Shown here: positions 51,123 to 64,000 of the stretch, piece by piece
Numbering within the stretch: position 1 is the stretch's first letter
Layout: every line of letters starts with the position of its first letter
Assembly (NCBI RefSeq): GCF_001598435.1
Contig: NZ_BCYY01000006.1
Location: forward strand, 124,001 to 188,000
Length of the DNA stretch: 64,000 bases
Direction of reading: 5' to 3'
From: Sphingomonas pituitosa NBRC 102491
GTDB lineage: Bacteria > Pseudomonadota > Alphaproteobacteria > Sphingomonadales > Sphingomonadaceae
Translations under genes and position numbers: made by a program
Notes under the pieces: model-generated
What the model was told of the DNA's origin: nothing
Seen by the model: only the letters and a program-made list of their open reading frames with translations
The model's database searches: none

Positions 51123-51644
51123 TCAGTTCTTGCTGCCGGTGCCGCGGGCCGCTTCGGCACGGATGCGCTGCGAGCGGGCGCGCTCCACCCGTTCGATCCG
51201 CTCACGCTCGATGCGCTCGCGATCGGCACGCTCCAGCTCGTCGCGCTCACGATCCTCGCGGGCCATGCGTTCGGCGATCCGGAGGCGGATGGCCTGCAAC
51301 TCGGGCGAAACATCATCGCCCCCTACCTGCTTGCGGAGCTTGTTGTGGCGTCCCACCGCCTCCTCGGCGGCGATGCGGTCGGACCAGTGACGCACCGGCT
51401 TGGGGCTTTTCCTGCGCTGCTCCAGCCGCAGCCATGCCCGGCGGTACATCCGGAACATCTTGCCTGCGTGCAAGCCGGTCAACAGCGCCGCCATGAGCGC
51501 AACCCCGATATATATACCGCTGTTCGGCTGCGGTGCGCGCATCACCAGAAGCACCATCAGGTAGCTGAGCAGCGTCATCAGCGCGCAATAAGCCCCGAAT
51601 TCCAGCGCGGTCATCAGATAGTGACGAATGGTTTCGGACTTCAT
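51123..51644 (-). CDS. Two-TM coiled-coil protein, tandem paralog A
   Basis: 173 aa from ATG 51644 (an open frame starts earlier at 51722, but this start aligns with the neighbour). N-terminal IRHYLMTALEFGAYCALMTL, two transmembrane helices separated by APQPNSGIYIG, then MFRMYRRAW, HWSDRIAAE and a long highly charged Arg/Glu coiled coil (RIAERMAREDRERDELERAD). It is related to the next gene over the first ~110 residues. Function unknown. Confidence 0.65.
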   Translation of the reverse strand: MKSETIRHYLMTALEFGAYCALMTLLSYLMVLLVMRAPQPNSGIYIGVALMAALLTGLHAGKMFRMYRRAWLRLEQRRKSPKPVRHWSDRIAAEEAVGRHNKLRKQVGGDDVSPELQAIRLRIAERMAREDRERDELERADRERIERERIERVERARSQRIRAEAARGTGSKN

Positions 51645-51762
51645 GAACGCAACCCCCAGCGGCGAGGTCCGACACGTGTCCCACATGCCTGTGCCGCCCT
51701 TTGGCACTGCATCATGAAGCAATCGCGTTAACGAATCCTAACCGGAGGTGAAACGATCCCGG

Positions 51763-52317
51763 TTATTTGCGGAAGATCGGAGGCGCCTCCTCCTCTTCAG
51801 ACTCCTCTTCCTTGCGCAGGCGATCGGCGATGCGCTCCCGGATCGCATCCAGCGACATGTTGGGATCGATGGAGAAGGCCTCCCCTTCCTCATGGGGATC
51901 GATCCCGAGCGCGACACAGCGCTCGCGATAGGCGCGCTCCAGCGCTTCCAGCCGCTCCAGCATCCGCACCCGCTCCGCGTCGCCGCCACGCGCCTCCAGC
52001 CGCTCGGCCGCGATCCGCTCGGACCAGCGCAAGGTCCGCCGCTCGTCTTCGCTCATCTCGGATAGCTGCACGACGAAATCGTCGGGAAGCAGTGCCAGCC
52101 GCCGCATGGCGCGCCGGTATCGAAGAAACATCCGCACCGCATAGACGCCGCTGAACAGCGCCATGCCGATGGAGGTGTTGATGTACCAGCGGGAGTTCGC
52201 CTGCGGGGCATAGTTGACGAGTACGTACATCGCCGCGCCCAACGCCGTCATGAAGACAAAATAGACGAAGAATTCGATGGTTTCGCGAAGATAGCCGCGA
52301 ATGGCTGCAACGTTCAT
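51763..52317 (-). CDS. Two-TM coiled-coil protein, tandem paralog B
   Basis: 184 aa, ATG 52317. IRGYLRETIEFFVYFVFMTALGAAMYVLV and the following APQANSRWYINTSIGMALFSGVY form two membrane helices; RWSERIAAERL and a charged helical tail ending EESEEEEAPP follow. The N-terminal ~110 residues align with paralog A (IR.YL...FEF..Y...MT, AP Q.NS..YI, RMF.RYRRA, WS.RIAAE). Encoded 118 bp upstream of A on the same strand. Membrane-anchored helical scaffold of unknown role. Confidence 0.68.
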   Translation of the reverse strand: MNVAAIRGYLRETIEFFVYFVFMTALGAAMYVLVNYAPQANSRWYINTSIGMALFSGVYAVRMFLRYRRAMRRLALLPDDFVVQLSEMSEDERRTLRWSERIAAERLEARGGDAERVRMLERLEALERAYRERCVALGIDPHEEGEAFSIDPNMSLDAIRERIADRLRKEEESEEEEAPPIFRK

Positions 52318-52502
52318 GGCACCACTCCCGAGACAACGCCCTCAGCGAAGCTTCCTTGATCGAATCAACCTAAACTAACTTAAGCATTGATGTAAAAGCG
52401 CTACAATCCGGTTCCGGAGTTGTACGTAGCTGTCGGCCCCGGATGTCGCCAGGGACCCGGCGGCGATGCCCGCCCTTGATGTCGCAAGGGCGGGCCCGCA
52501 GT

Positions 52503-54410
52503 TCAGCGCGCCTTGGCCGCGCTCTGGTCCACCGGCACCACCGGCAGCAGCACCGAACTGGACTGCTTGCCGCCGTACAGGATCGTCACCGTCGCCTTCT
52601 GATAGTCGGCCGGCTTGGCGAAGAAGATGTTCTCCACGAACTTCTGCGGGTTGCGATCATAGACCGGGAACAGGGTCGACTGGATCTGCACCATGATGCG
52701 ATGGCCGGGCAGGAAGGTGTGGTTCACCACCGGCAGCCGGAACTTGTATTCCTGCACCTTGCCGGCCGGGATCGCCGAGGGATGCTCGAACGAATTGCGG
52801 TAGCGGCCGCGGAAGATGTCCATCGCGATCGGCAGCTGGAACCCGCCCATCTCCTTGTTGGTGGCGATCTCCTCCGGATAGACGTCGATCACCTTGACGA
52901 CGAAGTCGCCGTCGGTGCCGGTCGTCTTGGCGAAGATGTCCGCCAGCGGCGTGCCCGAGAGCCGCACCGGTTCCTTGAGCACCGGCGTCGCATAGGTCAG
53001 CACGTCCTGCCGCCCATCGACGAAGCGTTGGTCGGTGACCAGATAGGTGCCCCAGCGCCCGTCGTTGAAGTTGATCGGGCGCGGCAGATAGGGAACCGGC
53101 TTGGCGGGATCGGAGACATAGCTGTCTTCCCCTGCCCCGGCCTTGTCGAAGCCGGCGGCCTCGCCCGTGCCGAGGTAGAGCGGCGTGAGCTGCGCACCCA
53201 GCGGCCACTTGTTGAGGAAGTCCCAGTGGTTCTCGCCGGTGTTGTAGATGCTGGCGACCGGCGGGGTATAGGCGGGCGAACCGTCCTTCAGGTGCGCGTT
53301 GAAGAAGGGCAGCAGGATGTCGCGCCGCGCCTGGAGCGCGGTGTCGCCCTCGAAGTTCAGCTCGCCCAGCTTCGATCCGTTATAGTTGAAGCCCGAATGG
53401 CGCCACGGCCCCATCAGCAGGAAGTTGTTGGTCGCCTGCGGGGTCTTCTGCAGTTCCTCCCAGGCGTGGATCGCGCCGTACATGTCCTCGTGATCCCACA
53501 GACCCTGCTCCCACAGCGTCGGCACGTTGGACGGGTTGGCCGCGAGGATCTTGTCGAGCGCCTGGCCCTGCCAGAATGCATCGTAGGAGACGTGCTGGCT
53601 GAGCTTCTGCCAGAAGGGCAGCTGGTCATAGCCGTACTGCTTCGCCCAGTCGCCGGCCGAGCCGATCTTGCGGAAGGTGTCGTAATCGTCCCAGCCGCCA
53701 TTGGGCGGGGTCGGGCCGCCGGCCTTGTAGCCGGTGATGCCCGAGATCCAGCCGATGTTCGGCAGGCGGAACGCCCCGTGGTGGAACCAGTCGTCGCCCA
53801 TCCAGCCGTCGATCATCGGGCTTTCGGGCGCCGCGACCTTCAGCGCCGGATGCGGGTTCAGCAGCGCCATCACCACCGTCCAGCCTTCGTAGGACGAGCC
53901 GAGCATGCCGACCTTGCCGTTCGATTCCGGCAGGTTCTTCACCAGCCAGTCGATCGTGTCATAGGCATCGGTGGTGTCGTCGATCTTGGTCGGGTTGAGC
54001 GGGCCGACCGGCGGGCGGGTGACGACGAAATCGCCCTCGGAGCGATACTTGCCGCGGATGTCCTGGAACACGCGGATATACCCGGCCTGGGTGAACACCT
54101 CGTCGCCCTGCGCCAGCACCGAGAGCATCTTGTTGCTGTCGCTGCGGCGGACGCGATTATACGCGTCGTATGGCGTGCGGGTGAGCAGGATCGGGGCGTT
54201 CCTGGCGCCCTTGGGGATCACGATGGTGGTGAACAGCTTGGTACCGTCGCGCATCGGCACCATCACCTCGCGGCGGATATAGTCCTTCGACCCTTCCGGC
54301 AGGACGAACTTGGCCGGAATGTCGTTGAACGGCTGCGCCTGTTGCGCGCCGGCGGCCGGCACCAGCGCGGTGGTCGCGAGCGCGGCCAGAAGGAAGGTAC
54401 GAAACTGCAT
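52503..54410 (-). CDS. Alpha-amino-acid ester hydrolase (CocE/NonD, S15 family), exported
   Basis: 635 aa from ATG 54410 (GGGAGA upstream); the open frame runs much further upstream, but only this start yields a signal peptide (LLAALATTALVPAAGAQ). The N-terminal alpha/beta-hydrolase domain has nucleophile Ser173 in GSSYEG, an Asp near 306 in LWDHED and His338 in GPWRHSG. The Ser-to-His distance of 165 equals that of the Xanthomonas AEH. The cap and C-terminal jelly roll (FRLPVVNHTFLPGHRIMVQIQS) are typical. GWMGDDWFHHGAF also matches AEH. It hydrolyses or transfers alpha-amino acid esters and beta-lactam side chains; the physiological substrate is unknown. Confidence 0.85.
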   Translation of the reverse strand: MQFRTFLLAALATTALVPAAGAQQAQPFNDIPAKFVLPEGSKDYIRREVMVPMRDGTKLFTTIVIPKGARNAPILLTRTPYDAYNRVRRSDSNKMLSVLAQGDEVFTQAGYIRVFQDIRGKYRSEGDFVVTRPPVGPLNPTKIDDTTDAYDTIDWLVKNLPESNGKVGMLGSSYEGWTVVMALLNPHPALKVAAPESPMIDGWMGDDWFHHGAFRLPNIGWISGITGYKAGGPTPPNGGWDDYDTFRKIGSAGDWAKQYGYDQLPFWQKLSQHVSYDAFWQGQALDKILAANPSNVPTLWEQGLWDHEDMYGAIHAWEELQKTPQATNNFLLMGPWRHSGFNYNGSKLGELNFEGDTALQARRDILLPFFNAHLKDGSPAYTPPVASIYNTGENHWDFLNKWPLGAQLTPLYLGTGEAAGFDKAGAGEDSYVSDPAKPVPYLPRPINFNDGRWGTYLVTDQRFVDGRQDVLTYATPVLKEPVRLSGTPLADIFAKTTGTDGDFVVKVIDVYPEEIATNKEMGGFQLPIAMDIFRGRYRNSFEHPSAIPAGKVQEYKFRLPVVNHTFLPGHRIMVQIQSTLFPVYDRNPQKFVENIFFAKPADYQKATVTILYGGKQSSSVLLPVVPVDQSAAKAR

Positions 54411-54479
54411 GGTGTCTCCCCAGAAAACCGAAGCCTGGGGTGATAGTGTTACATTCGCAAGATGGAAAGCCGGGGCATG

Positions 54480-54512
54480 AAAAGGCCCGCGCTCCCTTGG
54501 GGAACGCGGGCC
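54480..54512 (-). terminator. Intrinsic terminator of the leftward 441-aa gene
   Basis: On the minus strand GGCCCGCG/CGCGGGCC (54505-54512, 54484-54491) encloses a 13-nt loop and is followed by TTTT. It is downstream of the 54530-55855 stop. Confidence 0.75.
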
Positions 54513-54529
54513 GGTTGACGTTGGGGAGG

Positions 54530-55855
54530 TCAGGCGTGCGCGGGGGCGCCGAGCAGTTCCGCCTCGACATCCTCGACCAGGTGCGGGCGAGTGGCACCGA
54601 TCGGGCCGACACCTTCCGCCGCCGGCGCGGCGCGGCCGATGCGGAAGGCGGCGCGGGTGCGGCCCTCGCGACCGTCGGGCAGGCGATAGCGCGCCTCGGC
54701 GACGACGACCGGGTTGAAGGTGCGGCCCAGTTCGCCCTTCGGCACCGCGAGATGGGCGTCGACACGGGTGCCGTCGCCGGCATCGATCGTCACCGGCGGC
54801 ACGTCGGCAGCGGGACCATGGTTGATAAGCAGCTGCTCCATTTCGTTCGCTTCGGCATTGGCGACCAGGAAGGTCGAGATGCGCACATCGCGGGCGGCCG
54901 TATCGCCGGCATTGCCGACGGTCAGCTCGATATCGACCAGCGCCTCGTCCTCGCTGGTACCGGCACGAACCGCGCGCAGGCCCAGTTCCAGCCACGGGCG
55001 ATTGGCGACGGGAGCCTGGGCATCGACGACATGCTCGAGCACGGCCTCGTCCGCCTCGGCCAGCTTCGCCTCGACATGCGCTGCGGCAACCTGCTCGGCG
55101 ATCGGCGAAGCGATCGGCGGGGCCGCACGGGTCGGCGCCATTACCGGCACGGCGGTCGCCGCTGCCAGACCGATGTCGCTACGCGGCGCCACCGGCTGCG
55201 GCGCGGGGCGCGGCGGCACCGGCTCGGTCGTGGTGATGGTCTCGCGCACCAGCAGGTCGTCGTCGGGGCGGCGGCGACGGAGCAGGAACACGGCAGCGAG
55301 GGCGGCCAGAAGCACGGCAAGACCGCCGAGGATCCACGGGACCAGCGAGGTCGAGCGGGTCTCGGTGGTGGTCTGCGTCGTCTGCGTTACCTCGGCGGCG
55401 GGTGCCGCGGGTGCGGCAGGCTGCACGGCAGGATCGGCTGCCTGCGGCTGGGCGACCGGCGCGGGCGCCGCGGCCGGTTCCTGCGCAGGTACAGCCGCGG
55501 GCTGCGGCGCGGGCGCCGTCGCCGTCTGGCGCGGCTGGGCTGCCGGACGGGTTGCGGGCTTCGGCGCGCTGCGCGCCGTTCGGGCCGGCGCGGCATCGGC
55601 GGTCGACGGCGCCTGGTTGACGCTGCCGGCCATCTGCTGCTCGACCGGCGGGACCGACTGCACCACCGGCGCGGCCGGTGCCATGCGGACTTCCGGTGCG
55701 GGCGTAACGGCCTGCGGTGCGGGCGCTTCGACCGCCGCCGGCGGCGTCACCGTCTGCTGGGGCGCGGCCTCCTGGGCGAAGGCGGGGGTGGCAAGGAACG
55801 CGGCACTGATCAACAGTGCGGCGCGGGGGCGGAGCGGGGTCTGACACTGTTTCAT
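54530..55855 (-). CDS. Secreted Pro/Ala-rich single-TM protein, hypothetical
   Basis: 441 aa, ATG 55855. Signal peptide ~1-27 (ATPAFAQ), a Pro/Ala-rich segment to ~165, then a membrane helix LVPWILGGLAVLLAALAAVFLL and basic RRRRP stop-transfer. After another low-complexity linker the C-terminal ~150 residues form a domain (RPWLELGLRAVRAGTS, DIELTVGNAGDTAARDVRISTFLVA, EMEQLL, GRTFNPVVVAEARYRLPDGREGRTR). The order matches the 49935-51026 protein. The domain resembles an Ig/CARDB-like strand pattern, which is inference. Sphingomonad-type hypothetical. Confidence 0.75.
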   Translation of the reverse strand: MKQCQTPLRPRAALLISAAFLATPAFAQEAAPQQTVTPPAAVEAPAPQAVTPAPEVRMAPAAPVVQSVPPVEQQMAGSVNQAPSTADAAPARTARSAPKPATRPAAQPRQTATAPAPQPAAVPAQEPAAAPAPVAQPQAADPAVQPAAPAAPAAEVTQTTQTTTETRSTSLVPWILGGLAVLLAALAAVFLLRRRRPDDDLLVRETITTTEPVPPRPAPQPVAPRSDIGLAAATAVPVMAPTRAAPPIASPIAEQVAAAHVEAKLAEADEAVLEHVVDAQAPVANRPWLELGLRAVRAGTSEDEALVDIELTVGNAGDTAARDVRISTFLVANAEANEMEQLLINHGPAADVPPVTIDAGDGTRVDAHLAVPKGELGRTFNPVVVAEARYRLPDGREGRTRAAFRIGRAAPAAEGVGPIGATRPHLVEDVEAELLGAPAHA

Positions 55856-56011
55856 GACGAGGGTTCAACGGACGGAACCCGCGATTCGAGCCGCCACGCT
55901 GCGGCGAACCGTTGCCCGCACCGGACGGCGCGAGCCATTCACCCGTCATTCAGGCACGGTTCTTGCCCCTCCCAAGGGTAGAAACGAGCCAGCAACCCAT
56001 TGAAAAGAAAA

Positions 56012-56041
56012 GGGCTTGCCGCGCAGTTGCACGGCAAGCCC
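56012..56041 (-). terminator. Intrinsic terminator of the leftward TBDR
   Basis: A 10-bp stem GGGCTTGCCG/CGGCAAGCCC (56012-56021, 56032-56041) with T's on the minus strand (CTTTTCTTTTC), 28 bp past the TBDR stop. Confidence 0.8.
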
Positions 56042-56068
56042 CTCCCCTTCGGACGTGCGACGAAACGA

Positions 56069-58360
56069 TCAGAAGCGGCCGGTCAGCTGCACGCCGTAGA
56101 AGCGCGGTTCGCCCGGAATGTAGGTCGGATCGTTGAACCCGCCGCCGGTGTTGCCGGCATCGAGCAGATACTTCTCGTTGGTGGCGTTGCGGACATAGCC
56201 CGCGACTTCGTAGCGGCCGTCGGCGAAGCTGACGCCCGCCTTCAGGTTCACCAGCGTCACCTTCTCCTGCGAGATCGCTTCCTTGTTCGGGATTTCGAAG
56301 AATATCTTGCTGCGATAGGTCACGCTCGGCGTCGCGAACACCCGGATGCCGTTGCCTAACGGCGCATCAACGGTGAAGCCGGCTGCCCATTGAAGCCGCG
56401 GCTGCAGGCGGAAGCGGTTGTTGGCATAGATGCCGTTGGACTTCTTGTTGTCGATCCCGCCGTCGATGAAGCCGGCGTTGCCGAACACCGTCAACCAGCC
56501 GGTGGGGCGAAGCTGCCCTTCCGCCTCGAAGCCAAGATTGCTGGCGCTGCCGGCACTCTCGGTGATGCTCGATCCGACCGGGCGGCCCGAGGGATCGTTG
56601 GCGTCGGTAACGGTACGGCTGATCTGGAAGTTGTTGTACTTCTGGTAATAGACGCCGAGCGAGCCGGAGAACATGCCCCGCGCCAGCTTCACGCCGCCTT
56701 CATAGTTCCATACGATCTCCTCGGGAATCACCGAGGTCGCCGTGGCACCCTGGCTGACGGTCGGCGAGCGCCGCCCCTTGGAGATCGTGGCGTACAGGTT
56801 GATGGCGCCGTTGAGCCGGTACAGCACGTTGAAGCGGGGCAGGAAAGCCTGGAAGCTATCCTCACTCCAAAGCGTACCCTTGGTCGTGGCCTGGCCAGGA
56901 ATCAGCGGTGCGCCGCTGAGCACCGACTTCGGTGCGATCGACACATATCCCGCCTTGCGCTGCTCGATCAAGGCGCGGAGGCCGGCCGTAAGCTCCAGCT
57001 GGTGGCTGGGCATCCAGGTGGCTTCACCGAACATCGAATACTGATCGTTGATGCCCTTGTTAGTGAAGATCGAGCTGTAGGGAATCTGCGTCGCCGCGCC
57101 GTTGGTGCGGATCGAGGTGAACTGCGCCGCGGTCACCACGCCCGTCGGCGAGACGCAACCCAGCGCCGGGATCAGGTTCGCGGCACACTGCAGGTAGACA
57201 CCTTCTTCCGTCGAGAACGGCACTTCCTGGCGGTTGTTCTCATGGAACACGTTCCAGCCGAAACTCGTGCGGACATGGTCGCCGACATAGGCGAAGCGCG
57301 ATTCATGGCTGATCTGCGAGCCATAGGCACCCTCGGCGAATTCGAGCCACGGGGCCGCCGAACCGTCGGCGTCGAACACCTCGAACGAGTCGAACGAACG
57401 ATAGCCGTTCACCGTGGTGAAGCTCCAGCCGTCGCCGAGGTCGTAGCGCGCGGTGACGTTGACGTCGTAGACGTCGCGGGTCAGGCCCAGCTTGTCGGTA
57501 CCGAACACGTCCTTGGCATAGGGCGAACCCGAGAGATTGGCCGCGCCGAACGGGTTGCCCGGGCCCTGCGACGTCGCGAAGCGCTTCGAGATGAACGGCG
57601 TGCCGCTGTTGCGCTGGCGGTCATAGGTGCCGATCAGATCGATGGTCAGCGCCGGGGTCGGCGTGTAGCGCACCGAGGCGCGCAGCCCGAGCTGGTTCTG
57701 CGCGTAGAGGTCGTCCTGCGTCGGCGACAGGTTCTCGACATAGCCGTCGCGCTTCTTGAACTCGCCCGCCACGCGCGCCGCGATCACTTCGTTGCCGATA
57801 TTGAGGTGCCCGCCCAGCAGATAGGCGTTGTAGTTGCCGTAGCCTGCGGTGAGCTCGCCCGACACGCCCGGCTTCGGCCGCGCCGAGACGATGCTGACCG
57901 CGCCGATGGTAGAGGCGGTGCCGAACAGCGTCGCCTGCGGGCCCTTCACCACTTCGATCCGGTCGATGTCGTAGATCGCCTGGTAGGCACCGCGCGAGCG
58001 CGAAATGTCGACACCGTTATAATAGAGGGTGACACGCGCCGCCTGCTGCGCCGAGCCGCTGTCCGAGGTGATGCCGCGGATCACGATGCCGGGGTTGTTG
58101 GCGCTCTGTTCCTGGATGTTCAGGCCGGGCACATAGTTGGACAGCTCGTCGAGATCGTCGACGCCGATTCGCTTCATCTGTTCCTGCGTCACCGCGGTGA
58201 TGGTGATCGGCACGTCGCGCAGCTTCTGCTCGAACTTCTGCGCCGTAACGATGACGTCGCCGCTCGCCGCGCCGTCCTGCGCCGTATCCTGGGCATGCAC
58301 GGCGGTGGCCGAGACAGTGGCGAGCAGTACGGCGACGAGACCCGATTTCTTGTAGTTCAT
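56069..58360 (-). CDS. TonB-dependent receptor
   Basis: 763 aa, ATG 58360. Signal peptide ~1-23 (AVHAQ). TonB-box-like GDVIVTAQKFEQKLRDVPITI is followed by a plug (DELSNYVPGLNIQ, GIVIRGI, DIDRIEVVKGPQATLFGTASTIGAVSIV) and a 22-strand-type barrel ending YGVQLTGRF. Size and plug fit the FepA/iron-complex-like receptor class, though the substrate is not evident. Divergent from rpoB with a 379-bp shared region. Confidence 0.92.
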   Translation of the reverse strand: MNYKKSGLVAVLLATVSATAVHAQDTAQDGAASGDVIVTAQKFEQKLRDVPITITAVTQEQMKRIGVDDLDELSNYVPGLNIQEQSANNPGIVIRGITSDSGSAQQAARVTLYYNGVDISRSRGAYQAIYDIDRIEVVKGPQATLFGTASTIGAVSIVSARPKPGVSGELTAGYGNYNAYLLGGHLNIGNEVIAARVAGEFKKRDGYVENLSPTQDDLYAQNQLGLRASVRYTPTPALTIDLIGTYDRQRNSGTPFISKRFATSQGPGNPFGAANLSGSPYAKDVFGTDKLGLTRDVYDVNVTARYDLGDGWSFTTVNGYRSFDSFEVFDADGSAAPWLEFAEGAYGSQISHESRFAYVGDHVRTSFGWNVFHENNRQEVPFSTEEGVYLQCAANLIPALGCVSPTGVVTAAQFTSIRTNGAATQIPYSSIFTNKGINDQYSMFGEATWMPSHQLELTAGLRALIEQRKAGYVSIAPKSVLSGAPLIPGQATTKGTLWSEDSFQAFLPRFNVLYRLNGAINLYATISKGRRSPTVSQGATATSVIPEEIVWNYEGGVKLARGMFSGSLGVYYQKYNNFQISRTVTDANDPSGRPVGSSITESAGSASNLGFEAEGQLRPTGWLTVFGNAGFIDGGIDNKKSNGIYANNRFRLQPRLQWAAGFTVDAPLGNGIRVFATPSVTYRSKIFFEIPNKEAISQEKVTLVNLKAGVSFADGRYEVAGYVRNATNEKYLLDAGNTGGGFNDPTYIPGEPRFYGVQLTGRF

Positions 58361-58434
58361 GATTGGCTCCCTGTTTCGGGAGGCCGGGTGGCTGCTGATT
58401 GTTAAGACTTCACGGCCCTACCACGACAAATTTG

Positions 58435-58448
58435 TTGCGCCTGCGCAA
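58435..58448. promoter_or_regulatory. TTGCGC-GCGCAA dyad upstream of TBDR
   Basis: TTGCGC and GCGCAA flank a 2-nt centre, 75 bp before the leftward TBDR start, in the shared region with rpoB. A possible operator; no regulator is assigned. Confidence 0.3.
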
Positions 58449-58511
58449 AAGTGATGTTGCGAAAGACGTGGGGATCGGATCCGCTCAAGCCCGCGCGAGC
58501 GGCCCGACCCT

Positions 58512-58540
58512 TTGACATCCCTTCCCCTACCTCCTATATC
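58512..58540 (+). promoter_or_regulatory. rpoB-rpoC promoter
   Basis: Consensus -35 TTGACA (58512-58517), 17-bp spacer, and -10 TATATC (58535-58540), 199 bp before rpoB. It is the closest match to sigma70 consensus in the window. The rest of the 379-bp gap (58361-58739) holds the TBDR leader dyad and a GC-rich leader with no ORF. Confidence 0.75.
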
Positions 58541-58739
58541 CCCGCTCTGGCCCTCCGATCGGGAAATGACGCGCCGTCGCGCAGCGTGTCGTACGAATGG
58601 ATCGGAACGGCTTGTCAGACGCCTGTAGAGTCGCCGAATCCCGAGCATCGGGGGTCGCGCGGCTTTTCGGCGTCGATTTGCACGTCCTGGCTCCCGGGCA
58701 GGGGCACCGAGTTTACGGCTGACGAGGCAACACACACCT

Positions 58740-62894
<4,155 letters not shown>

Positions 62895-62903
62895 GCGACC
62901 GGC

Positions 62904-62992
62904 GCCCCTTCTTCCTTCGGGAAGGAGGGGCCGCCAGCCGCCTGCCGACGAACGATATCCCCTCCCCTAGCCCCTCCCGTCCGCGGGAGGGG
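62904..62992 (+). other. Two GC-rich hairpins between rpoB and rpoC
   Basis: A 12-bp stem with TTCG tetraloop (62904-62915, 62920-62931) and a 9-bp stem with a TCCG loop (62971-62979, 62984-62992). Neither is followed by a T run, so termination is unlikely. They may be a processing site or a dispersed repeat copy; the CCCTCCC...GGGAGGG form is the kind common in intergenic repeats of GC-rich genomes. Confidence 0.6.
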
Positions 62993-63002
62993 GATGGAGT
63001 GA

Positions 63003-64000
<998 letters not shown>

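Noticed and set aside
54411-54995. N-terminal extension of the ester hydrolase frame
   Set aside because: The extension is low-complexity, overlaps the neighbouring gene on the same strand and would bury the signal peptide; ATG 54410 has a proper RBS.
62904-62992. Terminator between rpoB and rpoC
   Set aside because: Stable hairpins but no T run, and rpoC must be transcribed from the rpoB promoter.

Overview
GC-rich chromosomal window from an alphaproteobacterium, most likely a sphingomonad (Sphingomonas or close relative). The support is four TonB-dependent receptors (TBDRs), a TBDR/halogenase/glycosidase carbohydrate locus of the kind common in Sphingomonadales and Caulobacterales, GTG and TTG starts, and alphaproteobacterial SecE-NusG-L11-L1-L10-L7/L12-RpoB-RpoC. 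No rRNA, tRNA, CRISPR array or transposase was seen.

Layout. (A) 25-13277: an unusual divergent cluster. Leftward are a 78-aa acidic protein and an E1/ThiF-like adenylating enzyme with an N-terminal domain that may be a peptide-recognition element. Rightward are three small paralogous proteins sharing an FNxFS...NGxN signature, then a 3323-aa protein whose gene overlaps the last of them by ATGA. I cannot assign this set to a known system, and it is the best candidate for something undescribed. The left window edge cuts it off. (B) 13480-26736: a plant-polysaccharide utilisation locus with SGNH esterase, TBDR, flavin-dependent halogenase-like protein, GH39, GH2, IclR regulator and GH127. A LacI/XylR-like operator lies in front of the TBDR. 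(C) 26872-64000: DedA, then the ribosomal/RNA-polymerase gene series. The usual secE-nusG-rplKAJL-rpoBC order and strand are kept, but the series is split into four blocks (27656-28409, 32514-33642, 48898-49850, 58740-end) by insertions of about 4.1, 15.3 and 8.9 kb.

The inserted genes are accessory. First gap: a phosphoribosyltransferase-like remnant, stress and PepSY-like proteins, an AI-2E-type transporter, and an AT-rich pair of immunity-like genes without a toxin. Second gap: two TBDRs, a frameshifted membrane gene, DUF4279, a solitary ParS/MbcA-like gene, PiT phosphate transporter with a NUDIX-DUF47 fusion, RluE-like and RlmJ enzymes, GNAT/rhodanese/FtrA and a duplicated-HTH protein. 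Third gap: Pro-rich single-TM proteins, tandem two-TM coiled-coil paralogs, an alpha-amino-acid ester hydrolase and a TBDR. Each block has its own TTGnnn...TAnnnn promoter candidate, and terminators close nusG, rplA and rplL. rpoC starts at 63006 and runs off the window.

All calls come from reading the sequence; no similarity search was run. Family names rest on recognised motifs.
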